Source: Candidatus Thorarchaeota archaeon (lineage in GTDB: Archaea > Asgardarchaeota > Thorarchaeia > Thorarchaeales > Thorarchaeaceae). From it: 35,189 nucleotides of DNA. The translations under genes were made by a program, and so were the position numbers. Shown here piece after piece: positions 1 to 10,283 of this stretch. The stretch lies in contig JAUVHR010000004.1 in NCBI GenBank assembly GCA_030593165.1, positions 1 through 35,189 of the forward strand. The letters run 5' to 3'. The notes below the pieces were generated by a model. The model saw only the letters and a program-made list of their open reading frames with translations, did not search any database and was not told where the DNA came from. Every line of letters starts with the position of its first letter. The first letter of the stretch is position 1.

Positions 1-132
1 ATCAAAGTTCATTGATGATGAGAACACACGAAAACCAAGCTCCTCGAATCTTCTTCGTAGATGCTCAGCCCCACTGGCAAGTACAACATCAAATGACTCC
101 ATACCACGTCGCCATCCTTGAATCCCCCACAT
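1..132 (-). CDS. N-terminal part of a protein truncated by the window edge (hypothetical)
   Basis: Open minus-strand frame from ATG at 132 reading MWGIQGWRRGMESFDVVLASGAEHLRRRFEELGFRVFSSSMNFD to the window edge; no family recognised. Confidence 0.45.
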   Translation of the reverse strand, partial: MWGIQGWRRGMESFDVVLASGAEHLRRRFEELGFRVFSSSMNFD

Positions 133-172
133 TGCTTAAGGTAGTTTTGACCTAGTGCAGACTTAGATTTCA

Positions 173-544
173 TTAATCACCCGTAGGTGTCACGGTGCTA
201 CCCTCTACCATTAAGATGACTGTACGTTCAGGGGCTCTTGTCCTATGAACAACACCCTTGGGAACCATAAACCCAGTTCTCGAATTAAGTTCGATAGTTA
301 TGTCCTCAAGATCAATATAGAGCAACCCATCTATAACATAGAAGAATTCGTCTTCATGATCATGTTTGTGCCAATGGAACGTACCGTGAATTACTCCCAA
401 TCTAACCACACAGTCATTTACTTCGCAGAGAGAGAAGTTTTGCCATTTTTTCTTGCTGGTATCGATTAATCTCGAAATGTCAATCAATTCCAGCGGCCCG
501 AACTTAACATCTGTGTCTATTGAGTACCCAGAGCCTAGATTCAT
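173..544 (-). CDS. Cupin-domain protein
   Basis: FHWHKHDHEDEFFYVIDGLLYIDLED...GFMVPKGVVHRTRAPE is a typical cupin motif pair. Confidence 0.85.
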   Translation of the reverse strand: MNLGSGYSIDTDVKFGPLELIDISRLIDTSKKKWQNFSLCEVNDCVVRLGVIHGTFHWHKHDHEDEFFYVIDGLLYIDLEDITIELNSRTGFMVPKGVVHRTRAPERTVILMVEGSTVTPTGD

Positions 545-711
545 TCCAAAATCCTCAAATTCGATAGTTCAATTCTACGAAATAAGTTCTCTTCAATTCC
601 ATAGTTTGCTCGCTCAATTGCATTGTTTGATAATGGGATACGACAGTACATGATGAACCTGAACAACCATCACTTGAGTTCTCAAGAACTTGTAGTGGAG
701 TGAAGATTTCA

Positions 712-981
712 CTAGTCTTCCCCTATTTTCGTCCGAGAGATTCTGTAGACAACTTGGTGTTTGTAATCACTACACCCAAGCGTGATGTTGTCATCAGCAT
801 CAAAGTATAAGCGTCCACCTGATTGCATGACGAGAATCCAGGGGTACAGAATGTGAAATGAGCTTGGGCACATCTTTCCTCGGTCCTCAGGATAGTTGTA
901 AGTATCCCCGACTTTCTGTTCCATTGAACACTTACCGTTGTTTAGTACATCAATTACTTCGATTTTTACCTTGTAGGTCAT
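712..981 (-). CDS. TIGR04076-like small protein
   Basis: YKVKIEVIDV...VGDTY...MCPSSFHILYPWILVMQSGG...GCSDYKHQVVYRI resembles the TIGR04076 pattern. Confidence 0.65.
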   Translation of the reverse strand: MTYKVKIEVIDVLNNGKCSMEQKVGDTYNYPEDRGKMCPSSFHILYPWILVMQSGGRLYFDADDNITLGCSDYKHQVVYRISRTKIGED

Positions 982-1053
982 GATTATCCAATCCTAGTAT
1001 CTGCCGTAGATTCAATAAATGTGCGGTATAAGAAAGGATTCGGCTCACGCAAT

Positions 1054-1632
1054 CTAATCACGGTATGGAATCATGATGGCATCTTCCTTCGTAAAGCAAA
1101 TCTCGGACTTCTTGACTATACTCCAGTCAGTGTGAAATAGATGTACTTTCAACGTAATTCCTGTGACCTCTAGTTCAATGAAGGTTGCATCATCCTTACC
1201 ACCCCAGCCCCCAGTCGCTCCGGAGATTGTTCCGGGATTGAGAAAGAGTCGTCCTTGATGTAGTTTAATCTCAGCCTTGTGTGTGTGGCCATGAACCCCC
1301 ACATCAAGATTCATCCTTGTGGCCATTTGCCAGATTTGTTCTATGTTGCCGCGTGGTCTGAGTTGAGTACCGTGAAGCAGTAAGAATCCGAGCTCTTCAA
1401 TCTGGACTTCTTCATGGAAGTTGTAACGAGAGCCGTAATCCATGTTCCCGACGACAAAGTGACACGGAGGCAATGGGGGCATAGCAGTCCGCATGCTTTC
1501 CTCCCTCACAAGATCACCAGTGACCAAGGCAAGGTCGTAATCGGTTTCCTCTATGTGTCTGAAGAATTCCTTGGGAATCACGTCTCTACGTGTGGGCATG
1601 TGCGTATCTCCGAATACAAGCACCCGCTTCAT
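1054..1632 (-). CDS. YfcE/MJ0936-like metallophosphoesterase
   Basis: FGDTHMPTR, VTGDLV, VVGNMD, HGTQL, VHGHTHKAE, NPGTISGATG motifs. Confidence 0.9.
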   Translation of the reverse strand: MKRVLVFGDTHMPTRRDVIPKEFFRHIEETDYDLALVTGDLVREESMRTAMPPLPPCHFVVGNMDYGSRYNFHEEVQIEELGFLLLHGTQLRPRGNIEQIWQMATRMNLDVGVHGHTHKAEIKLHQGRLFLNPGTISGATGGWGGKDDATFIELEVTGITLKVHLFHTDWSIVKKSEICFTKEDAIMIPYRD

Positions 1633-1668
1633 GACAATTCACCGAACGCGACTTCTACTCATGTGCAA

Positions 1669-3852
1669 CTAAGGTCTCATCTGTAGGAGGTTTTCCAGAA
1701 TCTTTGCGTAGACTTCTTTCTTCTTGCCTTTTGATGACTTGGTCAATCGCTCTACAATCAATTCAGGTGTGCTCCTCGCTAAAAAGCCAAAACGAGGTGT
1801 ACGGTCTACAATTAGCTCAAGATTCTCATCAAGACCGCGAGCTTCGATACCATCAATCCGTACAGGAACATCAGTTACTTCCCTGATTTCCTTGGCGAGG
1901 TGACTACATATCACAGTCGATGTGTTGGGATCTTCCTGAAGTATTTCTATGAGACCGGCTATCACGTTAGCAGCACTGCCAGGTTCGGTGATTGCTTCAA
2001 CTTCATCAAACAGCACAAGCTTGGGTTTCTCGGAAACAACAATTTCTGCGAACTGTTTTAGTGTCGTTTCAAATGCTCCGGCGCTTACCACGCCTCGGCT
2101 CTTGTAGAAGAAATAGACTTCCTCGAACGCGCAGAGGAATGCTTCCTTCGCTGGAACGGGAAAACCTGCTTGGGCTAGAGTCACAATCTGGGCCAAAGTC
2201 TGGATAGTGGTGGTCTTTCCACCGCTATTTGCTCCAGAGAGAAGAGCACAGTTCTCGCCATTGGTTCCTTCAGGTGCAAATGGAGTCTTTCCAATGGCAT
2301 AGTCGATTGGCTTCACATCTCCATGTTTGCCTTTTAGCATGCTCTCAGTGAGGAACATGTTTCTCGCTCCAACAACACCTACCCCGCTGAACTCCTGTGA
2401 GATGTGTGGTGCTTCAAGCTCGTAATCGATAGCAAAGAGTCCTACAGCTAGAAAGAGATCAAACTCGAGAAGTGTCTGTACAGCTTCACTGACTGATTTC
2501 TTCAGCTTCTCAAGCTCCCCAGCGAATTTCTTGATTAGTCTGAACTGCTTCTCTGCGTACAAACGGCTAAGTCTGTCTTCTAGGTCACTCACTGCGGTTG
2601 AAACCATGATGACAGGGAGAGCAATCTCCTCGCTGATGATACCGGTTGTCCAGTCTGCCTCTCTTGCAGTAAGACCCAACATCTGGACTAGCTTGTCCTC
2701 TGCCTCTTGCACCACGGTCGTAAACGTTTCAACAATCTCAGCCGGAAGCATATTTCGCATGGCACCTGCATCACCATCAATGTCTGCAGACTGCAGTATG
2801 CTGATAATCTGCTGACCTCCCAAGGTCACTTGGCTCTTTGCGATACGGGACTTGACTTCCTCGTTCATCCAAGCCTCGGTTTCTGCAAGTGCGGTCGGAA
2901 ACGCTTTGACCGCCTTCCTGAACCTATCAAGATCTGCGTCAACGCCCTCCGTAATCCCTCCATCCTCATCTAGATTATTGAGGATAATCTGGACGTCGCC
3001 CAGACTGTCTACATCGAGGCCCTTCAAGAACGACTTGACGGAATCATTGGTTGGCAGCTTGTCGAACTCCGCTGCCATCTTGCAGGCTGCGGCTATCACC
3101 CGATAATTCCGTGAATAGAAGGCTACAGTCATCTCTGGTAGAATATCTCCAATTGACCAGTCTTTTCCAAGGACCTCTACATTGTCCAGCAAATCAACTG
3201 AGTCGTCGTAGACTCCCAACGGAGAGATGTACATTACTAGATCGTAACCTCTTGCATAATCGGCTGCACTCTCACCGTCAGAGAGAATGTACACAGGACA
3301 CCACTTGTCCAGACCTTCACCAATCATTGTGTCAAATGTGTTTGAGTCATTGGTGATAATGACCCTGCCATTGATACGTTGAGGTTTTGCTCGTCTGTAA
3401 AGACCCCTGACTTGTCCTAGAAGACTGCGAAGCAATTCGCGCTGATCGTTTGATAATCTCTGTGACATATCTGTTGCGTCTGCAAAATACGTCTGACGCT
3501 CCTGAATTTCATCAAGCTTGGTGGGTGGGAGAGGGAAGTATAGCAACAATTTGTCCTTCGCATAGGCTGTATTCGCGTAACCGCGGATTATTCCCACAAC
3601 TGAGTCGAAGATTTTCCTGACGTCAACGCTCCTGAGAATCATATTGGAGCTGACACCAAATTGTACTTCGTAGGCTGCTTTCACGAGATTCACCGCCTGC
3701 CGAGCGCCAATCTCTGGCACAGCAGCAACTAAATCAACCCGAGAATCGAGTATGACCTTCAGTGCTACTGCTTCATTACCAAAGTGGCGAATCAGTGCGG
3801 TTCGAACCTTCTCACCTATTCCTGGAATGTCGGATAGATTTGCTATACTCAC
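1669..3852 (-). CDS. Archaeal MutS-family ATPase (MutS2-like) with N-terminal helix-hairpin-helix
   Basis: Walker A GANSGGKTTT, Walker B LVLFDEVEA, ICSHLAKEI; N-terminal HhH-like LSDIPGIGEKVRTALIRHFG. Confidence 0.85.
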   Translation of the reverse strand: MSIANLSDIPGIGEKVRTALIRHFGNEAVALKVILDSRVDLVAAVPEIGARQAVNLVKAAYEVQFGVSSNMILRSVDVRKIFDSVVGIIRGYANTAYAKDKLLLYFPLPPTKLDEIQERQTYFADATDMSQRLSNDQRELLRSLLGQVRGLYRRAKPQRINGRVIITNDSNTFDTMIGEGLDKWCPVYILSDGESAADYARGYDLVMYISPLGVYDDSVDLLDNVEVLGKDWSIGDILPEMTVAFYSRNYRVIAAACKMAAEFDKLPTNDSVKSFLKGLDVDSLGDVQIILNNLDEDGGITEGVDADLDRFRKAVKAFPTALAETEAWMNEEVKSRIAKSQVTLGGQQIISILQSADIDGDAGAMRNMLPAEIVETFTTVVQEAEDKLVQMLGLTAREADWTTGIISEEIALPVIMVSTAVSDLEDRLSRLYAEKQFRLIKKFAGELEKLKKSVSEAVQTLLEFDLFLAVGLFAIDYELEAPHISQEFSGVGVVGARNMFLTESMLKGKHGDVKPIDYAIGKTPFAPEGTNGENCALLSGANSGGKTTTIQTLAQIVTLAQAGFPVPAKEAFLCAFEEVYFFYKSRGVVSAGAFETTLKQFAEIVVSEKPKLVLFDEVEAITEPGSAANVIAGLIEILQEDPNTSTVICSHLAKEIREVTDVPVRIDGIEARGLDENLELIVDRTPRFGFLARSTPELIVERLTKSSKGKKKEVYAKILENLLQMRP

Positions 3853-4017
3853 TCTAGCATCCCCTTATCTAAGCAGTCACTTGCTGTGATTGGAGTCTTC
3901 CTTAAAGGATTACTCTCGCTCTCACAGAGTCTGTACTTCAGGCGCCCAACACATCTGAAAAGTGAATTCCTCTGCTGATTGTACTTCGCAATGGTACAAA
4001 TACACCTATGATGATTT

Positions 4018-5037
4018 CTAGTAGCCAAGAGTCATATCAATGATATTGAGAGGTTTCTCGCCTCGAAGAAAACGAAGGATATTCTCGGCGGCAAATCCTA
4101 CCTGATCGAGCATTATGTTCTCGGAGTACGCCGCACGATGTGGTGAAATGACCACATTATCCAACTCATGGAAGGGGAATCTGTCTGACGGATAATTCCC
4201 AGAGCTGCCCCATATCTTTGGATAGGTCCACCAGACGTCAATTGCTGCAGCCTGTATTTGTCCATCCTTCAGTGCATTGAAGAGTGCTGCCTCATCAACG
4301 ATTGGACCGCGTGAGATATTGATGAATATCGAGGACGACTTCATCCAAGAAATGAACTCTACATCAATCAGACCCTGTGACTCATTTGTGAGAGGAAGAG
4401 CTAGAATGATGAAGTCGGCGTCGCGAACCAAGGGTTCTACTGAAGAGATTGGTGCGATATCATCAACATACTCGTTTTCTGACGACCCGGTTCTTGTTGC
4501 TGCCTTTATTGTTACGCCGAAGACCTTCAGTCGCTTTGCAATCTCTGTGCCAATATTGCCAAGTCCAATGATTAGGCATGTTTTGTTTCGGAGTTCTATG
4601 TTAGGAACTGGACCGCCCCAACTGTATTTCCAGTCACCTTTTCGTAGCTCACGGTCATTCACGATGATGTTCTTGGCTGCTGAGAGAAGAAGCATGATTG
4701 TGTACTCGGCGACCTCGGCTGCATTGACATGAGAGTTACAGACTACAAGATCCTTTTTCTCAAAGACTGCATCATTGTCAATTTTGTCAATTCCAGCTCC
4801 AAAGGCCTGAATCATCCTTAGATTGGGTGCTGCTCGGATGTACTCTCCGGGCACTCTACCAGATGCGATTACAACGGCATCATGGCCATGTTCCAGCATT
4901 GATTCCAGATTTCTGGAAGATTGTACCACTTCAGCCGCGGAGCCAATAATCTCCCTGAAAGCGTCAATCCACTCAGCGTCATATGGTACCAAGACTTTCA
5001 AAGTAAATCGCATCCCTTCAAGGTGCAATTCATACAT
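4018..5037 (-). CDS. D-isomer-specific 2-hydroxyacid dehydrogenase
   Basis: GLGNIGTEIAKRLKVFG Rossmann motif, ISRGPIVDEAALFNAL, SPHRAAYSEN. Confidence 0.9.
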   Translation of the reverse strand: MYELHLEGMRFTLKVLVPYDAEWIDAFREIIGSAAEVVQSSRNLESMLEHGHDAVVIASGRVPGEYIRAAPNLRMIQAFGAGIDKIDNDAVFEKKDLVVCNSHVNAAEVAEYTIMLLLSAAKNIIVNDRELRKGDWKYSWGGPVPNIELRNKTCLIIGLGNIGTEIAKRLKVFGVTIKAATRTGSSENEYVDDIAPISSVEPLVRDADFIILALPLTNESQGLIDVEFISWMKSSSIFINISRGPIVDEAALFNALKDGQIQAAAIDVWWTYPKIWGSSGNYPSDRFPFHELDNVVISPHRAAYSENIMLDQVGFAAENILRFLRGEKPLNIIDMTLGY

Positions 5038-5124
5038 GACACTTAAGGAATCGCGTAAAGGCGATTTGGAGCGAATGAAAGAGAGAACGTGACGCTGGAG
5101 AATCCTAGGCCACGTCTTGTTGAA

Positions 5125-6609
5125 CTAGTAAGATAATCTGCTAACGTACACGACTACAGTCGCTGGTTTTCCGCAGATGACACAAACCCCTTCGGGCTTG
5201 TCTTCTACGTCTATCCTAGTACCACGAACCTCGCCACCAGTCTTATCCTTGATTGTTTCACTGCAGCCCAACCCTTCAGGTTCAATTGTACAGAAAGGTA
5301 CGCGAGCAATTCTGCTTTTGCTAAGGGCATCGTCAATCAGACCAATAGAATCAGCATCTACTACAAGTCCCTCGAACTTGGCATCAGCAATAGAACTGAG
5401 ATTCTCATCTATCGTCTTACCGAGATTCTTGACTTGCTCAGCTAAATTGGCATGATCAACGGTTTCACGTTTCAAGATGTCCCTTCGGAAAAGAACAGCC
5501 TGTTTGTTCTTAACGTCACGGGGTCCAGCTTCAACCCGGATAGGAACACCCTTCATTTCCCAGTAGTTGTACTTCCAACCAGGTGTTTCATCGCGGTGAT
5601 CAAGATATACTCTTACTCCCGCCTTTTGCAGGGATGATTCTATCTCGCGACAGTACTCCATTACCACCTGCTCACTATCAGACTTGAAAATGGGCACAAT
5701 TACCACTTGGTAGGGTGCAATGGAAAATGGAAGTCTGAGACCCTTATCATCACCATGAATTGAAATCATGGCACCGTAGATTCGTGATATTGCGGGACCA
5801 TAACATGTCTGATATGCAAATTGCGTTTCGTTGTTCTCATCAAGGTACTTGATATCGAATGCCTTAGAGAAATTATCACCGAGATCATGAGTTGATGGAA
5901 GCTGGATGACCTTGCCATCAGGCATTATTGTATCAGCGGCAAAGGTGTCAACCGCACCGGGGAATTTGTTCCATGCTGTACGACGAAACACCATCACAGG
6001 AATACCGAATGCCCCAGTGACCAGTTCTTTCGTTGTTTCAAGATCCTCCATGACCTGTGCTCTTGCACCCTCATATGTCTTGAAGACATTGTGGCTCTCA
6101 ATCCAAAGGAACTCGCGCCCCCTTAGGAAAGGTCGTGTGCTTTTGACCTCTGATCGAAACACCGAGCAGCGCTGGTATCGTTTCAAGGGTAGGTCACGCC
6201 AGCTACGAACCCAAAGTGCATACATTGGGTAGATTGCGGTCTCGCTTGTAGGCCTGAGAGCTAGTCGTTCCTCTAGCTTCTGACCTTCACCAATTTCTTC
6301 AATCCAAAACACTTCGGGAGTAAATCCCTCAACATGTTGGGCTTCCTTTCTTAGATTGCTTTCCGGGATCACAGTTGGAAACAGCATGGGCAGGTGACTC
6401 TTCCGTTGAAGAGCTGCCTCGTAGAGATCGAACATGATATTCATGCTCATCAAACTCCAAGGCAAAAATGGAGTGAACCCCTTTACACCGTATCTGATTT
6501 CAGCGAGTTCTGCAACCCTGCAAATCTCACCGTACCAGTCGGGGAAGTTCTCCTCTTTACTGATGTCGAAGATGATCGTTGCACTGGATTTCTTTTTGTC
6601 TTTGCTCAT
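5125..6609 (-). CDS. proS: Prolyl-tRNA synthetase, archaeal/eukaryotic type
   Basis: LALRPTSETAIYPMYALWVRSWRDLPLKRYQRCSVFRSE, PFLRGREFLWIESHNVF, GDDKGLRLPF; C-terminal zinc/tail region. Confidence 0.97.
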   Translation of the reverse strand: MSKDKKKSSATIIFDISKEENFPDWYGEICRVAELAEIRYGVKGFTPFLPWSLMSMNIMFDLYEAALQRKSHLPMLFPTVIPESNLRKEAQHVEGFTPEVFWIEEIGEGQKLEERLALRPTSETAIYPMYALWVRSWRDLPLKRYQRCSVFRSEVKSTRPFLRGREFLWIESHNVFKTYEGARAQVMEDLETTKELVTGAFGIPVMVFRRTAWNKFPGAVDTFAADTIMPDGKVIQLPSTHDLGDNFSKAFDIKYLDENNETQFAYQTCYGPAISRIYGAMISIHGDDKGLRLPFSIAPYQVVIVPIFKSDSEQVVMEYCREIESSLQKAGVRVYLDHRDETPGWKYNYWEMKGVPIRVEAGPRDVKNKQAVLFRRDILKRETVDHANLAEQVKNLGKTIDENLSSIADAKFEGLVVDADSIGLIDDALSKSRIARVPFCTIEPEGLGCSETIKDKTGGEVRGTRIDVEDKPEGVCVICGKPATVVVYVSRLSY

Positions 6610-6764
6610 ACTATCATCCTTCTATGAAAGGAGTGTTTTATAGAGAATCGGCTAGAACGGAGAATTAGTCGTTTACTGCTTATTCGGAACGCCTTCACCT
6701 AGCATTAGTCGTTCACCAACAGTAGGTTCAGTGATTTTCGTATTTAAACACTCCCCTGAATGTA

Positions 6765-7289
6765 TCATCGTTTTGTTCGGACTTCGCCAATCTCTCGGAT
6801 TCTCTCGTCCATCTTTCGTTCCTTTATCAGTGAAACAACTCCACCGGGAACAAGAGTTTCCCAATCAGAGTCATTCCATCGAATCAGGTCCCTCACATGC
6901 TTCGCACTATATGAACTTCTCTCGAGAAGAGTCGTTTCGTGAACCTCATAGCCTGAATCTTTCAGAAGTCTTCTCACGAGTGTATTGTGAGTGTAGGCCC
7001 TGTCAAATGGTGGGATTAGTGACACTAGATGAGCCACCCATAATGGGTGGATGTTGATATCAGGGATAGGAATAGTATCAATCCGGTCAAGAGGAAGTCC
7101 TTCATCACGGAGTGCACGCTTGATCAGCATGACTCTCTCCCCGCCAGTGAATGGATTCTCAGGTGTGTGAGAGTACTGAGCGCTTCCAATTGCTATGACT
7201 ACATCATCTTCTTTCTCGAGAATCTGTTTCAAAGTATGGAGATGTCCTAAATGAAACGGCTGAAAACGCCCAATAAAGACGCAATGCAT
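6765..7289 (-). CDS. nadM: Archaeal nicotinamide-nucleotide adenylyltransferase
   Basis: HCVFIGRFQPFHLGHLHTLKQIL...IAIGSAQYSHTPENPFTGGERVMLI; internal Met (MHCVFIG) preferred over the longer ORF start at 7322. Confidence 0.93.
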   Translation of the reverse strand: MHCVFIGRFQPFHLGHLHTLKQILEKEDDVVIAIGSAQYSHTPENPFTGGERVMLIKRALRDEGLPLDRIDTIPIPDINIHPLWVAHLVSLIPPFDRAYTHNTLVRRLLKDSGYEVHETTLLERSSYSAKHVRDLIRWNDSDWETLVPGGVVSLIKERKMDERIREIGEVRTKR

Positions 7290-7387
7290 TGTAATCATTG
7301 CTGGGAAGAAATCACCCTGCAAATAAGGCTTTCAGAAGCACGTGATTCTTAACTGTGGACTCCGGACAGTCCGAATGGGTACTAGAC

Positions 7388-8449
7388 ATGATTGAGATTG
7401 ATGGGTCATATGGCGAGGGAGGAGGACAGATTCTACGCACGTCAATCTCACTATCAGCTCTGACAATGCAACCCGTCAGAGTAGTAAACATCCGGTCCGG
7501 ACGTTCAAAGCCCGGGCTTAGAAGACAACACTTGGCAGGTATTGAAGTGACTGCCAAACTTGTAGGAGCAAGGACAAGGGGAGTAGAAGTTGGCAGTACG
7601 GATGTAGAGTTTGTTCCTACTGAGAGAAGAGTAGACAGCATCAGCTATGATATTGGCACTGCTGGATCTTTGTCATTACTGCTTCAGACTGTGATTCCAG
7701 CCGCTGTTCTGTCACCCGAACCAGTTTCTTTGCATTTGAGGGGTGGTACTGACGTTTCATGGAGTCCTCCTATTGACTATATGCGGGAAGTCTTTGCATT
7801 CACTCTGACCAAGCTAGGGTCCAGTATTGAAATTGTGCAGAAGAAAAGGGGACACTATCCGAGGGGTGGGGGGGTTGTGTCATGCATGATAACTCCGGTG
7901 AGAGTACTAAAATCGTTGGAGTTGGAAGACTTTGGAGAACTGTCTGAGATAGGAGGTGTTTCCCACTGCGTAAGGCTTCCTTCACATATCGCGGAGAGGC
8001 AAGCTAGCTCAGCGGAGAAAATCCTTCAAAATCATGGTATCAAAGATCTGCAAATTCGACGCGAGTCATACAAGAAAGGTGATGACCACCACCTTGGCCC
8101 AGGGAGTGGAATCGTACTTTGGGCTGAGTCCAAGGAGGGAATCAGGGTAGGAGCGGACAGTCTGGGTGAACGGAACAAACGGGCTGAAGTAGTAGGAGGA
8201 TCTGCTGCTCGAAATCTGCTAGATGAACTGGAATCAAAAATGGCTGTTGATTCATATCTTGCTGATATGCTGGTTCCATTTCTCTGTATTGCTGAAGGGG
8301 AGAGTAAGATTGGTGTGTCTAGAGTAACGAAACATCTTCAAACCAATATCTGGGCTTCACAGAAAATGCTGAATGTGGATGTTTCTCTAGAGGGTAGCAT
8401 CGGAGAATCAGGCAAGCTAGTCGTCAGAGGTAAAGGACTCTCTTCTTGA
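7388..8449 (+). CDS. rtcA: RNA 3'-terminal phosphate cyclase
   Basis: IEIDGSYGEGGGQILRTSISLSALT...SGRSKPGLRRQHL...GTAGSLSLLLQ; C-terminal catalytic region; start chosen at MIEIDG. Confidence 0.95.
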   Translation: MIEIDGSYGEGGGQILRTSISLSALTMQPVRVVNIRSGRSKPGLRRQHLAGIEVTAKLVGARTRGVEVGSTDVEFVPTERRVDSISYDIGTAGSLSLLLQTVIPAAVLSPEPVSLHLRGGTDVSWSPPIDYMREVFAFTLTKLGSSIEIVQKKRGHYPRGGGVVSCMITPVRVLKSLELEDFGELSEIGGVSHCVRLPSHIAERQASSAEKILQNHGIKDLQIRRESYKKGDDHHLGPGSGIVLWAESKEGIRVGADSLGERNKRAEVVGGSAARNLLDELESKMAVDSYLADMLVPFLCIAEGESKIGVSRVTKHLQTNIWASQKMLNVDVSLEGSIGESGKLVVRGKGLSS

Positions 8450-9571
8450 GAGTCCCGAAACGAACTCCCTCACAGACTCCTCCATAGATGTGAGATCAAC
8501 TTCTTCAATAGCATCCCTGAGCATTTCCTCTACTCCAGTTCCATCTGTCGCCACAATCTCGTATACATCTGGCATGAGTTTTCTAGCGGCCTCAAGTTGA
8601 TTTGCAGGTGTGATGTCAATCTTATTGAAAGCCACGAATAGTGGGTTCATAACGAATGTCCTTCTGACCTCGTTATAGAGGTTGATTTGATCACCCAGTG
8701 TCCAACCGCAGGCTTCAGAGGGGTCTATCAAGAATATAATCACGTGAGCCAAGTACTTTAGAGCTGCAATTGCCTGCCGTTCAATCTCATTGCGTTTCGA
8801 CATCGGTCTATCGAGTATCCCTGGAGTGTCAACAATCTGTACGTTCTGCTCATCTATCTTTAGATGACCAACAATCACACTCTTGGTTGTAAAGGGGTAG
8901 TATGCAATTTCGGGTTCAGCACTTGACACTGCTCTCACAAGAGTTGACTTGCCAACATTTGGAAAACCGGCACACACGATTGTGGGTGAGTTCGGCGCAA
9001 TCCCAGGCAGATTGGACATCTTCCTCTTCGCATCAATGACGAAATCAACGTTCTTCGCGGTTGCACGCAGTATAGAGGAAATTCTTCCCTTGGCTGCCCT
9101 ACGTGTCTTCTTCATCTGGCGATGGTCCTGAGCAAGTCGTAACGCTTCAAGATGCTTATTCGTAATCTCGTCTATAGGGGGAATACAATTGTGGACTGCT
9201 CCCAAAGACTGTTTGAGTTTGTCAATCCCGACAAGAATCTCTGTCAGCTCATGGTAGAATGGATGAAGCTTGTCAATAGTAGGAAAGTCATCCACTACTG
9301 CCTTGAGTTTTATCTTGACTGACTTGGTGAACTCTTGTAGCCGTGTAATCTCCCTGATACGAGTACGCTCTACTCGGGCAAGTCTCAACGAACTCTTCAT
9401 GCTAATCTTGACTGATCTGCTATGCGCGTATTCAATAATATCCTCAGCGGTCATGATGGTGGGGATATTACGAAAGGGATTCAATTTGCGCATTTCTTGG
9501 TCACTCTCAGAATTGATGTGTGTACGTTCAAGGACCGTTGTTAAAGCTTGAAAAAGGCTGGCAATTGACAC
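8417..9571 (-). CDS. NOG1-family GTP-binding protein
   Basis: NOG1-like N-terminal helical domain and G motifs: GFPNVGKSTLVRAVSSAEPEIAYYPFTTKSVIVGHL, DTPGILDRP, FNKID. Confidence 0.9.
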   Translation of the reverse strand: MSIASLFQALTTVLERTHINSESDQEMRKLNPFRNIPTIMTAEDIIEYAHSRSVKISMKSSLRLARVERTRIREITRLQEFTKSVKIKLKAVVDDFPTIDKLHPFYHELTEILVGIDKLKQSLGAVHNCIPPIDEITNKHLEALRLAQDHRQMKKTRRAAKGRISSILRATAKNVDFVIDAKRKMSNLPGIAPNSPTIVCAGFPNVGKSTLVRAVSSAEPEIAYYPFTTKSVIVGHLKIDEQNVQIVDTPGILDRPMSKRNEIERQAIAALKYLAHVIIFLIDPSEACGWTLGDQINLYNEVRRTFVMNPLFVAFNKIDITPANQLEAARKLMPDVYEIVATDGTGVEEMLRDAIEEVDLTSMEESVREFVSGLSRRESFTSDD

Positions 9572-9673
9572 ATTAGTCGCTCGTGTTGTACTGGAATTGT
9601 ACTGAACAGGTAAGGTTTTAAAACGAGTGGAAGAAAGTAAGCTGAAACCAGACAGCCCGGAGAGTTTCTTATC

Positions 9674-10267
9674 ATGTCACTTCCTACTGGTGCAACTGTT
9701 GTTGGCATAACCTGTACTGATGGTGCAGTCATAGCCACTGATTCGCTGATTAGCTGGGGGACTACTGTTCTTACCGAGAAGGGTATCAAGGCGTTCAAGC
9801 TCACTGATACTATTGTTCTCGCCTCAGCAGGACTCACTTCAGATTACCAGATGCTGGTAAACAGACTGAGAGCACAGATCACACTATACGAGTTGCATCA
9901 GAAGAAGAGTATCTCAGTGAAGACCCTCTCAAAGATAGTTGCAAACACTCTCTACGGGCGTCGCATGAGTCCTCTCTACGTACAGACTGTCATAGTCGGC
10001 GTAGATGACTCAGGACCTTCCCTTTATACTCTGGATATGGGCGGCTCGCTGATTCCGGATAAGTACACTGCTGCAGGGACAGGAACACAAACTGCCTATG
10101 GTGTTCTAGAAACCGAGTTCACTTCTACCTTGACAGTTAAAGAGGCAGAAGAGATTGCCATCAAAGCGGTTAAGGCGGGTATCGCAAGGGATGTGCAGTC
10201 TGGCGGTGCCATTCGTATCATGTCTGTCACTAAGGACGGAGTGACAGAAAGAGAAGTCAGCCAGTAG
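9674..10267 (+). CDS. Proteasome beta-type subunit / Ntn-hydrolase fold (catalytic Thr1 apparently Ala)
   Basis: TGATVVGITCTDGAVIATDSLISWGTTVLTEKGIKAFKLTDTIVLASAGLTSDYQMLVNRLR; position-1 residue is A, with D17 and K33 spacing retained. Confidence 0.88.
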   Translation: MSLPTGATVVGITCTDGAVIATDSLISWGTTVLTEKGIKAFKLTDTIVLASAGLTSDYQMLVNRLRAQITLYELHQKKSISVKTLSKIVANTLYGRRMSPLYVQTVIVGVDDSGPSLYTLDMGGSLIPDKYTAAGTGTQTAYGVLETEFTSTLTVKEAEEIAIKAVKAGIARDVQSGGAIRIMSVTKDGVTEREVSQ

Positions 10268-10283
10268 AGCGCGAGTGTAGCGT

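Noticed and set aside
2531-3356. Several + strand ORFs of 80-100 aa antisense to the MutS-family gene
   Set aside because: Shadow ORFs in a long coding region; composition not protein-like
3788-3812. GGTTCGAACC tRNA-like palindrome
   Set aside because: Inside the MutS-family coding region near its N-terminus; no tRNA cloverleaf around it
6673-6864. 63-aa minus-strand ORF overlapping nadM end
   Set aside because: Low-complexity, out of frame with nadM and no recognisable domain; probably spurious
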